NCBI GenBank assembly: GCA_965223085.1
Contig: OZ244981.1
Coordinates: 4,650,001-4,714,000 of the forward strand
Length of the DNA: 64,000 nucleotides
Reading direction: 5' to 3'
DNA from: CBDCVO01 sp965223085
GTDB lineage: Bacteria; Pseudomonadota; Gammaproteobacteria; Ga0077536
The notes beneath the pieces are model-generated. The model was not told where the DNA came from. It did not search any database and worked only from the letters and a program-made list of their open reading frames with translations. Below are positions 18,089 to 27,090 of the stretch, in pieces. Position 1 is the first letter of the stretch; each line of letters starts with the position of its first letter. A program made the translations under genes and the position numbers.

Positions 18089-18718
18089 TTACCGCCGATA
18101 TCCGTCCAAGTAGCCCTCGACGAGCGATCCGACGACGCGCCGAATTTCCTTTCTCGTCCCCCCACCGAATCGTGTGGTCGCTATCAGGTTGGCGCAGTTG
18201 TAGATGATTTTGCTGGCACAGTCGGCATCGAGATCCGGGTGCATAGAGCCATCTTCGATGCCGCGTTCCACGAGCACCCTGATGGCGGCGAACGCCTTGC
18301 GGCAGAAGGCGAGGTAGTCCTCCCAGTACTGCTCCTGAATGCCGGCACTCCAGTGCAGCCAGATTTTGATCGGGTCCGGATGCTCGTCGATGGCGTCAGC
18401 AAAGGCGATGAGCATGTCGTGCACGGCGATGGCGCCGGGTTCTTTCACGTCTACGATGTGAACCTGCACGAAATCTTCGATCAGGTATCGGGTCACCTCG
18501 TTGATGACACTGCTGACCAGATCCTCGCTGGAAGGGAAGTAGTGAAACGCGGTGGGAACCGATACCCCCGTCATCTCCGCAAGATCGCTGTGGTAGCAGT
18601 ACCCGAGGCCCTTCTCGGCGGATGCTTTCAGTGCCGCGTTCAGAAGCTGCGACTTCCGTTCCGCCGGCGACATTCTTCGCGCCCGAGGGCGTACGGTTTT
18701 CTCGGCGGCGCTTTTCAT
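18089..18718 (-). CDS. TetR-family transcriptional regulator
   Basis: 209 residues with an N-terminal helix-turn-helix (SDLAEMTGVSVPTAFHYFPS, about residues 44-63) after a basic leader, and an all-helical ligand domain with a Trp-rich segment (IKIWLHWSAGIQEQYWEDY). It converges on the DUF7064-like gene and diverges from the membrane module at 18840. The palindrome at 18741-18762 lies just upstream of its start, so autoregulation and control of the module are likely. Confidence 0.9.
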   Translation of the reverse strand: MKSAAEKTVRPRARRMSPAERKSQLLNAALKASAEKGLGYCYHSDLAEMTGVSVPTAFHYFPSSEDLVSSVINEVTRYLIEDFVQVHIVDVKEPGAIAVHDMLIAFADAIDEHPDPIKIWLHWSAGIQEQYWEDYLAFCRKAFAAIRVLVERGIEDGSMHPDLDADCASKIIYNCANLIATTRFGGGTRKEIRRVVGSLVEGYLDGYRR

Positions 18719-18740
18719 TCGACGAATTGTACCAACACGG

Positions 18741-18762
18741 ATATTGATATTGCTATCAATAT
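18741..18762. promoter_or_regulatory. Palindromic TetR operator
   Basis: ATATTGATA, four bases, TATCAATAT: perfect 9-base arms in the divergent gap between the TetR gene and the membrane module. Confidence 0.65.
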
Positions 18763-18839
18763 AGTGTTAGCCTGCGTATTATTAACATGCGTATCAATAG
18801 ACGCTCATGGATCCGAATGGCGTGAGCAGGGAGACTCCG

Positions 18840-19658
18840 ATGAATTTACCGATGAATGTGATGCCGCATCTGAGCAATGACGAGTACTTCAAGTATTGGC
18901 GCGCCTGTGCGCTCTCCGGGCCGATGTTCCTCGGCGCGTTCCTGCTGTTCTGGGGTACTTTGGGCTACAACATTCCGCCAATCCCCGCCGACTGGACCGC
19001 GGATCAGATGGCCGAGCACTTCCGTACGAATTACAACCAGGTGCGCGCGGGTATGGCCGGGGCGATGCTGTTCGGCTGCTTTTATCTGACGTTTACGCTT
19101 GCCATCACGAAGGTGATGTACTGGATCAACTTCGACAAGAACGACGTGCTGCCCACCTTGCAGATGTGGGGTGGTGGTTTGACGGTGGTACCCCTGGTGA
19201 CGTCGAGCGTCTTCTGGCTCACCGGCGCCTATCGCCCGGAAGCGCTGGATCCGAGCATTCTGCGGATGCTCTACGATCAGGGGTGGCTGCTGATCGATAT
19301 GTTCTATTTCATCACCACGATTCCCATGCTAGCGCTCGGTGTGGCCGGGTTGATGGACAAGAGGCCCCAGAGGCTCTATCCCCGTTGGGCCTGCTGGTTC
19401 TCGATCTGGGCCGGCGTGAGCTTCCTGTTCGAACTGCTCATGCCGTTCTTTTACAGCGGGCTGTTTTCCCGCCAGGGTTGGCTCAACTTCTGGGTGGAGT
19501 TCCTCGTCTGGTTCTCCTACATTCTGATTGCCAGCTATTTCACCTGGAAAGCCGTGCCGCGGCTGGCTCGTGAACGGGCCGAACTGCTGGGTCGCCTGGA
19601 ACAGTCAGAGACCATCTCGCAGGCGCAGGCCTCCGGAGATCCATTGCTTGCGAAATGA
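18840..19658 (+). CDS. Multi-helix membrane protein, paralogue of the one at 9568
   Basis: 272 residues from ATG 18840 (MNLPMNVMPHLSN), chosen because GGGAG lies at 18829-18833; an ATG at 18807 has no such site. About six or seven membrane helices (ACALSGPMFLGAFLLFWGTL, AGAMLFGCFYLTFTLAITKV and others). It shares helix order and a YRPEALDPSILRMLYDQGWL segment with the protein at 9568. The stop overlaps the NorE-like start by 4 bases. Function unknown; the repeated association with NorE and NorF-like partners implies one complex. Confidence 0.7.
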   Translation: MNLPMNVMPHLSNDEYFKYWRACALSGPMFLGAFLLFWGTLGYNIPPIPADWTADQMAEHFRTNYNQVRAGMAGAMLFGCFYLTFTLAITKVMYWINFDKNDVLPTLQMWGGGLTVVPLVTSSVFWLTGAYRPEALDPSILRMLYDQGWLLIDMFYFITTIPMLALGVAGLMDKRPQRLYPRWACWFSIWAGVSFLFELLMPFFYSGLFSRQGWLNFWVEFLVWFSYILIASYFTWKAVPRLARERAELLGRLEQSETISQAQASGDPLLAK

Positions 19659-20257
19659 GTGAGTACGACGAGCGGGTGCCGCCGGACGGCACCCGCACCG
19701 AAGCGGAAGAACTGTTCGCGGGGGTACACTTTTTCATCCTTGCGGACATCCTCGTGTTCGCTGCCCTGTTCGTCGGATTCATGGTCGAGCGTTCGGCCGA
19801 GGTCGCGCTGTTCGATCAATCCGCCGCGCAGTTGAATCCCCGGGTGGGCGTGCTCAACACGCTGATCCTGGTGACCAGTGGCTTGTGCATCGCGCTTGCC
19901 GTGGACGCGGCCCGTAAGGGCCTGAGAGGTGTTACCCATCGCTGGATCGCCGCTTCGTTCCTCATAGGAACCGGCTTCGGTGTCAGCAAGGTGTCGGAGT
20001 ATGGGGACAAGATTTCGCGTGACATCACCATGCACACGAACGATTTCTTCATGTTCTACTACGCGCTCACGGGGGCGCACTTCCTGCATTTTCTCGGGGG
20101 TATGGCCGCGCTTGCCTACATTTACTTCAGGTCCGCCGGTGAAACGGTCGACGGCAGATTTTTCGGTACGATCGAGGCGGTCGCCCTGTACTGGCACATG
20201 GTGGATCTGCTGTGGATCTTCATCTTTCCACTGCTTTATCTGTTGGGAGGTGGATGA
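19655..20257 (+). CDS. NorE-like membrane protein (haem-copper oxidase subunit III family)
   Basis: 200 residues with about five helices. It shows the family pattern LFAGVHFFILADILVFAALF near the N terminus and LYWHMVDLLWIFIFPLLYLL at the C terminus. It is the second gene of the second membrane module and overlaps its neighbours on both sides, so the three are translationally coupled. No catalytic oxidase subunit is nearby. Confidence 0.82.
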   Translation: MSEYDERVPPDGTRTEAEELFAGVHFFILADILVFAALFVGFMVERSAEVALFDQSAAQLNPRVGVLNTLILVTSGLCIALAVDAARKGLRGVTHRWIAASFLIGTGFGVSKVSEYGDKISRDITMHTNDFFMFYYALTGAHFLHFLGGMAALAYIYFRSAGETVDGRFFGTIEAVALYWHMVDLLWIFIFPLLYLLGGG

Positions 20258-20523
20258 TGGATCATGTGACCTGGCGACAAAATGTCGGTGTATGGGTATT
20301 TCTCGTACTCGCGAGCCTGGCCACGGTGTGGCTTGCCGAGCACCGGGGATGGTTCGGTGGTTGGACCGTCGCGGTGGTGCTGGGGGTGGCGGTGTTCAAG
20401 GCCCGAGCAATAATCCTCTACTACATGGAGATCAAGTTCGCTCCCTGGGGGTTGCGGCTACTCTTCGAGGGATGGGTTGCCGCGTGTTTCGGCATCATCT
20501 TCGGGCTCCGGTATTTCGGTTGA
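20254..20523 (+). CDS. NorF-like small membrane protein
   Basis: 89 residues from ATG 20254 (an alternative ATG follows at 20257), with GGGAGG at 20245-20250. Three hydrophobic segments and the pattern RAIILYYMEIKFAPWGLRLL match the subunit IV/NorF family and the protein at 8647. It ends the second module; its 3' end overlaps a convergent hypothetical gene by 29 bases. Confidence 0.75.
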   Translation: MMDHVTWRQNVGVWVFLVLASLATVWLAEHRGWFGGWTVAVVLGVAVFKARAIILYYMEIKFAPWGLRLLFEGWVAACFGIIFGLRYFG

Positions 20524-20836
20524 GGCCGCGCGTGGATTGAGCGCAGCTTTGACGCAGGTAAGGAGGAGCTTTTTGGGTCTTTAGCCGGGCGTGTTGATTT
20601 GCATCCAATCGAATCTTCCGTTCCAATCCTCGGTTCTTAACGACTAAATGATCTCCGCGATCCCATACTTCGTCGACTAAATCGAACACGAATTGTTTCA
20701 TTAATAAATACCCGAACGCGGGCATCAGTATAGGGATCACAAAGAACATGTAGGCGTAATCGCCTCGCTCTCGCATCGACAAGAACGACGCAAGGACAAG
20801 AAAAGCCAAAAACTCAAACCAGAAAATTAAAAACAT
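20495..20836 (-). CDS. Small membrane protein, probably damaged C terminus
   Basis: 113 residues: two helices (IFWFEFLAFLVLASFLSM, YMFFVIPILMPAFGYLL) followed by DLVDEVWDRGDHLVVKNRG, a sequence seen in small uncharacterised membrane proteins. The last ~40 residues are basic, unlike the usual continuation, and run over the end of the NorF-like gene, suggesting a lost stop or frameshift. GC is clearly lower than in the catabolic island, so the accessory zone begins here. Confidence 0.45.
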   Translation of the reverse strand: MFLIFWFEFLAFLVLASFLSMRERGDYAYMFFVIPILMPAFGYLLMKQFVFDLVDEVWDRGDHLVVKNRGLERKIRLDANQHARLKTQKAPPYLRQSCAQSTRGLNRNTGARR

Positions 20837-21085
20837 CCGGTTTACCGATTACCACATATTTCGATGAAATACGCTTCATTGACATTGCGAAACCAAGATC
20901 AAGCCCTTCCGTCTACTGGGTGTTCTTGGCACCTCCATATAGCCTCGTCAAAGCGTGTTGGGTTTCTGGAGGAAGCTAAACCTCGTCATTCATATTCGGT
21001 CCCGAATATCGGAAATCGCCTCATGTGCGACTGTGGTCATGTAACAAATTGTCTTGTGAACAAAAATATCCGCCGCTTGCGGTGA

Positions 21086-21673
21086 CTAGGGTGCACTACG
21101 ATAAGCGTTGTAACCATAATATTTTGGCCGGTCGTCTAGGCGTACATGTAACCATGCGACACCACCACCGGCGGTACTCAGCCACACTGGCTTGGTGCTG
21201 AGTCGACGCTGCATCGCAATCCCGACCAACTCCCATAGCTCATGCTGCTGGGACTCACTCGCGTTTTGTAGAAACGCTGCCAGGTGCCCATAGTCTGACC
21301 GGGTTTCATCCGGACAGGGTACGACCATGATGGCGTCGTTACCCAGATTGGGGAACTCGATAACCGCTCCGGAAGTAGCCGCAGCGAAGTACTTCACGAA
21401 TGCCGATGGATCTGGATCGCCAGCTAAGAATGGGCTATCGAGTAGAACGAATTCAAAAGGCCGATCTACCGTAGCTTTGGTAACCGGCGGCGTTTCCCAC
21501 CTAAACGCCGGAAACGGCGATTCAAGCAATAGCGCGATAAAAAATTTTCGAAAGTCGAGATCGTCCTGCCAACGCGCTAAAACTTCTGCGTACGATAACT
21601 GCGCTGAACCGTCGTCAATAGCAAACTTGATCGCGCGCTTATCCAATAATTGCGTAGTGTGCGAATACCACAT
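21086..21673 (-). CDS. Conserved hypothetical protein (DUF6940-like)
   Basis: 195 residues from ATG 21673 (MWYSHTTQLLDKRAIKF); the longer frame upstream is not typical. The sequence has several strongly patterned blocks: LARWQDDLDFRKFFIALLLE, AFRWETPPVTKATVDRPFEF and the C-terminal WLSTAGGGVAWLHVRLD with RPKYYGY. I recall this as the DUF6940 family, of unknown function. It stands alone between two intergenic gaps. Confidence 0.7.
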   Translation of the reverse strand: MWYSHTTQLLDKRAIKFAIDDGSAQLSYAEVLARWQDDLDFRKFFIALLLESPFPAFRWETPPVTKATVDRPFEFVLLDSPFLAGDPDPSAFVKYFAAATSGAVIEFPNLGNDAIMVVPCPDETRSDYGHLAAFLQNASESQQHELWELVGIAMQRRLSTKPVWLSTAGGGVAWLHVRLDDRPKYYGYNAYRSAP

Positions 21674-21721
21674 ACAACTTCTCGCTACCTCGTATCTGCA
21701 ATCTCGAGTACGCCGTCGCAT

Positions 21722-22087
21722 TCAGTGGTGCTGAATCAACCCGGGTTTTCCGAAAGGTTTCTATTGTGACCCAGGCAGCCATTAGCTAAGCCTGCTGCCA
21801 GCAATACAATGCCTCGCATTCTGCAAGGGGCATATCGCCGTTCGTTAATCGTATGTCATCACAAGACATCCATAACGTGCGTCTCTTTATCCATCAACTT
21901 AATGGGAATTGAGCCCGAATGGCATACATGATGCAACGTGGGTCTGCGGCTTTAATTATCGCACGGTCATGCTTCCGCCGATGATTTATTGAACCCTGCC
22001 CCTACGGCAAACCTGTTGCTAACTGGCGCTTTGAGTAGGAAGCCGTAGGGACTGGTAGGAATTCTAGAGTAGTTTGGCGGTAACCGG
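21722..22087. other. Intergenic, no gene seen
   Basis: No convincing frame. It contains a 9-base inverted repeat CCCTACGGC / GCCGTAGGG (about 21999-22047) next to the IS66 transposase tail, possibly part of that element's right-hand end. Confidence 0.4.
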
Positions 22088-22333
22088 TCAAACGGCGACG
22101 TCTTGCAATTCTGGCCGGGTTTCAGTTGCAACAGCCAGATCGGAACGAAGTGGTTCGTCGGTAAACATCGATTTCCATAGGCGCGGCGTCAACTGTTCAA
22201 CCTGACTGTCGGGATGGATCGCGATCCGTTGCAACACATCAACGAGATAGGTACAGGGATTGATGCTGTGCAAGCGGCAGGTAACAATCAAACTCTGAAT
22301 AACCCCAACATACGCGGTACCCACCTCGGCCCG
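22088..22333 (-). pseudogene. IS66 transposase (TnpC), C-terminal remnant
   Basis: About 80 residues, reading VGVIQSLIVTCRLHSINPCT then YLVDVLQRIAIHPDSQVEQL and PRLWKSMFTDEPLRSDL, which is the C-terminal tail of IS66-family transposases. It is the downstream exon of the group II intron remnant at 22334-22560. The catalytic DDE part is missing. Confidence 0.8.
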
Positions 22334-22560
22334 GTGAGTAGGCCGGGGGGATCTCACCCCCGGCCTCTCGCAGAACGGCACGTGAGCCTCTCGACTCATG
22401 CCGCTCCCATCAGGCGAACACACCAGTCATGCCCGATCGCCAGTGAATGAACAAGCTTGGCCGAGCCTTAGAAATACCTTCCAAGAACTGCCCAGCACGC
22501 GTCTTCTTGCCGCGAAGACGCTTGTATTTGCACATTGCCCAGCGCCGCAAGATGGTGCGA
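22334..22560 (-). mobile_element. Group II intron 3' remnant (maturase end, domains V and VI)
   Basis: On the minus strand, VHRTILRRWAMCKYKRLRGK followed by ARPSLFIHWRSGMTGVFA and a stop at 22410-22412 is the C terminus of a group II intron-encoded protein. Right after it, 22373-22406 is a 34-nt domain V hairpin, starting GAGCGGCATGAGTC with a GAGA loop. A domain VI hairpin follows, with arms at 22341-22349 and 22357-22365. The 3' splice end falls near 22333, inside the IS66 transposase gene in the same orientation. The 5' part is lost at about 22560, where HyuB sequence begins. Confidence 0.8.
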
Positions 22561-23250
22561 TGAACGCGACGTACTCTGGTTGGCGTGGTTCGATCATGGT
22601 AGCGGTTAACGAACTCTTATGCTGGGACCAGTACTTTGCCTGCGGTGGCGCTTTACGCCACATCGAGTTTGATCCGACCCCCGGGACGTTTAACTGTGCT
22701 AATTTTCCCGCGTCCGTTTCGACCGCACCGATCCAATCTATGGAGATCTCCCTCTACCCGACTTATAACGTGCTATCTAAGATGCTCTATCCCGATGCGG
22801 AAACGCGTAAGGACATCATGTGCATCGGCGGCACAAGTCAATGGCCTGCGACCTTGTTTCGCGGTATTGATCAATGGGGGGAGCGCTATGGTTATCTGTT
22901 GATCGATCCCATAGGCGGCGCGATCGGTGCGTTCTCCATGGTCGACGGCATTAATACCGGTGCCCAATCGCGCACACCGATTTGTCAACTGCCGAATGTC
23001 GAGCATACCGAACGAAGTTTTCCCGTACTATTTTGTATCGCAAAGAACTCCCGGACTCTGGTGGCGCGGGCCGTTATCGTGGCGGCTTATCGGCCGAAAG
23101 TCGCTTCATCCCCCACAACACCGATGTGATCACGCAAGACACTTCATCGTCCGGCAATGCGACACCGACCTCCTCGGGAATGATGGGCGGCTATCCTTCG
23201 ACGACAAACGCCTATCGCATTGTGCGCGACAGCGGCGTGGCCTGCCACAG
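22561..23250 (+). pseudogene. Hydantoinase B/oxoprolinase (HyuB) fragment, frameshifted
   Basis: The frame from 22561 reads ATYSGWRGSIMVAVNELLCW and LIDPIGGAIGAFSMVDGINT, then near 23035 the homology moves to another frame (LYRKELPDSGGAGRYRGGL, TSSGMMGGYPSTTNAYR). This is an internal piece of a HyuB-family subunit, as in hydantoinases and acetone/acetophenone carboxylases. Both ends are missing, the 5' end at the intron junction, so it is a pseudogene. Confidence 0.75.
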
Positions 23251-23503
23251 GCGCGTAACGGCGCACAATTCGCTGTCTCCGCTACGGAAGATATTTGACC
23301 AAAATACGTTGCTCATGGCTTATTATTTCGGGGGGATGCGAATCGGAATAGCACATTCACCGCCGCTTGCAGCCCGGATTCGGTTTGTCTCCGGATTGGC
23401 TCGCCGCGCGCAAACACGGGCAACAAATAACGCGCGGCGCTGATACAATGGCGGTTCCCGAAGCAGCGGCTGAAAAAATCGCCCGCGCCCCTATATTGCG
23501 CCC

Positions 23504-24562
23504 ATGACATTGTTACTGTTTTACCTGGCGATCGCGATCGGCGTTTCCTTCCTGTGTTCGATACTCGAAGCCGTGTTGCTGTCGGCGACGCCAAGTTACG
23601 TCGAAACCCTGTCGGCCGAAAGGCCGCGCGCGGGCGCCATGGTGGAGCGGGTCAAGCAGCGCATGGACGAATCGCTGGCGGCGATCCTGATCCTGAATAC
23701 CTTCGCCCACACCATGGGCGCCTTCGGCGTCGGTGCGCAGGCCCTGACCGTTTTCGGCCCGCGATGGGAAACCCTGATCGCGGTTTTGCTGACCCTGGCG
23801 ATCCTGTATTTCTCGGAAATCATTCCCAAGACCCTGGGCGCGACATTCTGGCGCCGGCTGCTGGTGCCGTCCGCGTTCCTGATCCTGTGGCTGGTCAAGG
23901 TCGTGTACCCGCTGGTGTGGGTATCCACGCGCCTGACGAAACTGTTCGGCAGCCGGGCCGAGAACGCAGTCACGCGCGAGGAAATTATCGCCATGGCGTC
24001 TCTGGGCAAGCAGGGCGGCGCGCTCAACGCGCGCGAGGATGAATACCTGTCGAACGCGCTGAGCCTGCGCGAGGTTTCCACCGAGGAAGTGCTGACCCCG
24101 CGCACCGTGGTGCACATGCTGGAGCACGACATGAGCGTCAGCGAGGCTCTGGACGACCCGCAGACCCGGCAGTTCTCGCGCATGCCGATATACGACGAAA
24201 GCCCGGACATCATCGTCGGCAAGGTGTTGCGCCACGATCTGTTCATGGCGGAGCGCAGCGGGCAGGGCGACGAGCCGGTGAAGAATTTCGCTAAGCAGAT
24301 CCTCGCGGTATCGGAAAAGCTGCCGGTGGTGCATTTGCTCGAACTGATGCTGAAAAACCGCGTTCACCTGTGCCTGGTCGAGGACGAATTCGGCCAGACA
24401 TCGGGCATTGTTACGCTCGAGGACGCCATCGAAACCCTGCTCGGTCGCGAAATCGTCGACGAGAGCGACGCCGTGGTCGACATGCAGAAACTGGCGCGCG
24501 ACAAGTACCGCGAGCGATTGCGCGGCGGCAAGGTCAAACCGGCGCCGCGCCTGGAGAGGTGA
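23504..24562 (+). CDS. CNNM/CorC-type transporter with CBS domains
   Basis: 352 residues. The N-terminal ~140 residues form the DUF21 membrane domain (LLLFYLAIAIGVSFLCSILE, with FSEIIPKTLGA), and two CBS motifs follow (EEVLTPRTVVHMLEHDMSV; LVEDEFGQTSGIVTLEDAIE). The family is implicated in Mg2+/Co2+ efflux. The short C terminus lacks an obvious CorC/HlyC domain beyond the CBS pair. The gene is intact and GC-rich, unlike the degraded DNA on either side. Confidence 0.9.
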   Translation: MTLLLFYLAIAIGVSFLCSILEAVLLSATPSYVETLSAERPRAGAMVERVKQRMDESLAAILILNTFAHTMGAFGVGAQALTVFGPRWETLIAVLLTLAILYFSEIIPKTLGATFWRRLLVPSAFLILWLVKVVYPLVWVSTRLTKLFGSRAENAVTREEIIAMASLGKQGGALNAREDEYLSNALSLREVSTEEVLTPRTVVHMLEHDMSVSEALDDPQTRQFSRMPIYDESPDIIVGKVLRHDLFMAERSGQGDEPVKNFAKQILAVSEKLPVVHLLELMLKNRVHLCLVEDEFGQTSGIVTLEDAIETLLGREIVDESDAVVDMQKLARDKYRERLRGGKVKPAPRLER

Positions 24563-24631
24563 TTAGCGCCGTCTTCGGGTTTTAGTGCTCATTGAATAAT
24601 GCCCGAGTGTATGTGTCAGCCCCTCGTCGGG

Positions 24632-25298
24632 GAGTATAAGAAGAATAAACGCCGCATTCTCCAAATCCACAGAGTATTTCGAGGGTATCGAACAGCCGTC
24701 AACCGATGCTTCGAGGGGGTATTGGCTGTGATCGGGCCTCCGGAGCCGGGAGAAATCCCACACTTCGGCGCAATTTTCAGCCGGTTTCGAGCGACGGGAC
24801 AACGGCGACCGTACCGCGTTGTCGGTGCCGCAGCCGCTGCCGGCGCGTTTGATGCGTATTAGCCGAACAAGGCAACCTGGGGCAGACCCCGAGACGGAGG
24901 CGAATGCAGAGTCACGGTTGCATCTTTGCGCGCTTGACCGGCGTCACCTGCGCACGATGCGAACTGTTGGGGGCGAACACGCCATGACATCGTGTCAAGT
25001 TGACTCGAGGCTTAGGCACCAGCGCGACGAGTCTGGCGATGAAGTACTCCGGGCATCCTACCCTGCGCCCTTCGAGCCCGCCTGCGGCGGTTCAACATAG
25101 CTCCCGGCGATGAAGTCCATCGGCTCGAAGATGACGTGCGTGCTGCCATCGCGGTACGGCGTTTTAAGCTCGTAGCACACCTTGCCATTGCTCAGCAGCG
25201 ACAACCGCTTTTCCGATACCCCGGGCAACGCATCCGGGTCGGTGCGCGACACATGCGTTTCGTTGCTGCGCTTCTGGCCATGAAAGTTCTCGCCATCA
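24632..25298. repeat. 667-bp direct repeat, copy 1 (IS5::IS91 transposase chimera fragment)
   Basis: Identical, as far as I can see by reading, to 32016-32682, an offset of 7,384 bp without indels. On the minus strand it carries the tail of an IS5-type transposase (QKRSNETHVSRTDPDA) joined to the C-terminal part of an IS91-type transposase: LSLLSNGKVCYELKTPYRDG, then in another frame FIARLVALVPKPRVNLTR and GVFAPNSSHRAQVTPVKRAK. A ~60-base insertion with a stop separates the two IS91 parts. This copy stops at 25298, where unrelated DNA begins. Confidence 0.8.
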
Positions 25299-25299
25299 C

Positions 25300-26058
25300 T
25301 TGACCGCAGCGATCACGCAAACACCGTACGCAAAATTCGGCATGTTGTTCATGCTCGAAGAATACGTTGACATCATTGACACGATGCACGTCATGTACTG
25401 TCTGCATGGCAAACACAGTTTTATCACCGATTCGGTGAAGACACCGCAACATTGGCGTCATTCGTCAACATCCGATACCTGCTTTTTCTCGGTATCGCCG
25501 CATCCCAAAGCACATCTGTTCGACGCCGCGCTAAAACGCTTTCTCACGTGTATCGCGCCGGTTGCCCCGCATGCGATTGGTGCGATTCAGTGCGGCCTGA
25601 CCGATGATGACGAATTGTATTTTATTGAAAACAATGTGCGTCCACCGACAGCCATGTTTTCGCAATTGCCGAACTTCATCCCTTGTCTGCGGGAAGATGT
25701 TTCAGGCGCATCCTTCAGCGAGGATCGCGTAGATGCTAGGCCTCCAAACGAGGAAACGTTCAAAATTGCCATTGCGCTCATGCACCGAGATGATGAAATT
25801 CCCGTTGCCGTCGAACGGTTGTCATGCCTAACTCATGCTGAATACGCACCGTTCTCGCTGCGCGAATGTGAGGGCCGGCTTGTCTCACACCGTCGGTCGT
25901 TTCCGAGCATCCTAATTTTCCACGCAAAGTCGCCGACCGACGTCATGCAAAGAATCCAGTCGACGCGCGATTTCGTTTACGCGAGCGGAGATTTTCTTGG
26001 AATTGATTTGGGTCGAATTGAGCAGACAATTGGCCCCGTAGATCCGATAACTGCATAG
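25300..26058 (+). pseudogene. ATP-grasp protein, C-terminal part only
   Basis: The frame begins at the end of the repeat, so the 5' part of the gene is lost. The region IGAIQCGLTDDDELYFIENN followed by VRPPTAMFSQLPNFIP resembles the Mg-ATP-binding IExNxR motif of ATP-grasp ligases, and FMLEEYVDII earlier fits the preceding strand. About 250 residues remain. Without its N-terminal half it is probably not functional. Base composition is less GC-rich than the islands. The ligase substrate cannot be told. Confidence 0.5.
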
Positions 26059-26282
26059 CTCAACTACGGTTCCGCAGTCATGGAGCGTTTTGAAGCTTCT
26101 CCGGTAAACTGGTATTCGGTTCGTTGAGTCAGTCGCGAAAAGAAAATTGCCCGACGCCAGCCTCAGTATTATGTCTAAGACTAGAACATCATCTCGCAGC
26201 CCAGCGGATTCTAGTACGAGCCTCGAACTTGACTTTTTTATCATATGTATTAAAATACATGCCCACTTAGGGAATCGATGGA

Positions 26283-26660
26283 ATGGGCGCCGACCGGTAT
26301 GAGGTCCTTATTCGGCCGGATAGGCCTGGTGAAGAAATTCTTAAGGAAATTGAGCGGCAAGATCTCGATTTTCAGCAGATTTTTTATGATTTTATTTGCG
26401 CAACAAATTCTTACGGCTGGGACCAGCGTGAACACCTGGAAACGCTGGATGATCGTTTCCAGACTTATGTTTTGCCGGTCGGTGGCGACCGGAACCACCA
26501 CGTGATGATGACTCGAGAAGTGGGACACAATCGTTACTACTACCTCGGGTTGACCACAGCTGAGCTCGGGAAACCCGCGAAGGAAGCAGTGTATAGAAAT
26601 GCGTGTGAGGCACACTCACTGAGCAATCCTCAGAGGGTGCAAAACCCTACGCCTAGTTAA
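26283..26660 (+). CDS. Hypothetical protein, possible toxin partner of the XRE gene
   Basis: 125 residues (MGADRYEVLIRPDRPGEEIL). I do not recognise a family. The C-terminal VGHNRYYYLGLTTAELGKPA and conserved-looking hydrophobic/charged alternation suggest a small folded protein. The gene ends 22 bases before a HigA-like helix-turn-helix gene on the same strand, which is the usual layout of a toxin-antitoxin operon, with a third small gene after it. That reading is inference from layout only. Confidence 0.55.
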   Translation: MGADRYEVLIRPDRPGEEILKEIERQDLDFQQIFYDFICATNSYGWDQREHLETLDDRFQTYVLPVGGDRNHHVMMTREVGHNRYYYLGLTTAELGKPAKEAVYRNACEAHSLSNPQRVQNPTPS

Positions 26661-26682
26661 TTCCAATGGACGGAGCATAGTT

Positions 26683-27078
26683 ATGACCAAGGAAAAGACA
26701 CGGAATATGAAGGGCGTAATGGAGGAATTGCGCCAGCGTTCCCCGAAACTCGATCAGCGGCTGCGTGAAAGCGAGTCTCGTCGTGTCTTAGCGATGTCCT
26801 TGATTCAAATGCGCCGCAAGGCTGGTTTAACCCAAAAAGAGGTGGCCGCGGCCATGGAATGTGATCAAGCCTTCATCTCGCGCTTGGAGTCTTCCACCGG
26901 TGCATTTCCAAGTCCGAAGACCATTGCAAGCTACGCTCGAGCTTGCCACGCTACTGCGGGCTATATATTTGCAACCATAGATGATGGCGCCGATCAGATT
27001 TTCACTGTCCCATTTGGCAATCAAGATGAAGCCGAAGAATTGTTGCATGCTGTTCAACGGCAGGTAGCTGAGAATTAG
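26683..27078 (+). CDS. XRE-family helix-turn-helix protein (HigA-like)
   Basis: 131 residues with a central HTH, MRRKAGLTQKEVAAAMECDQ followed by AFISRLES (about residues 45-75), and a C-terminal helical part. It resembles antitoxins of the HigA/XRE type and would bind DNA to repress its own operon. It follows the hypothetical gene at 26283 and is followed after 12 bases by a small membrane-like protein. Confidence 0.8.
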   Translation: MTKEKTRNMKGVMEELRQRSPKLDQRLRESESRRVLAMSLIQMRRKAGLTQKEVAAAMECDQAFISRLESSTGAFPSPKTIASYARACHATAGYIFATIDDGADQIFTVPFGNQDEAEELLHAVQRQVAEN

Positions 27079-27090
27079 GCAGCGCAATCG

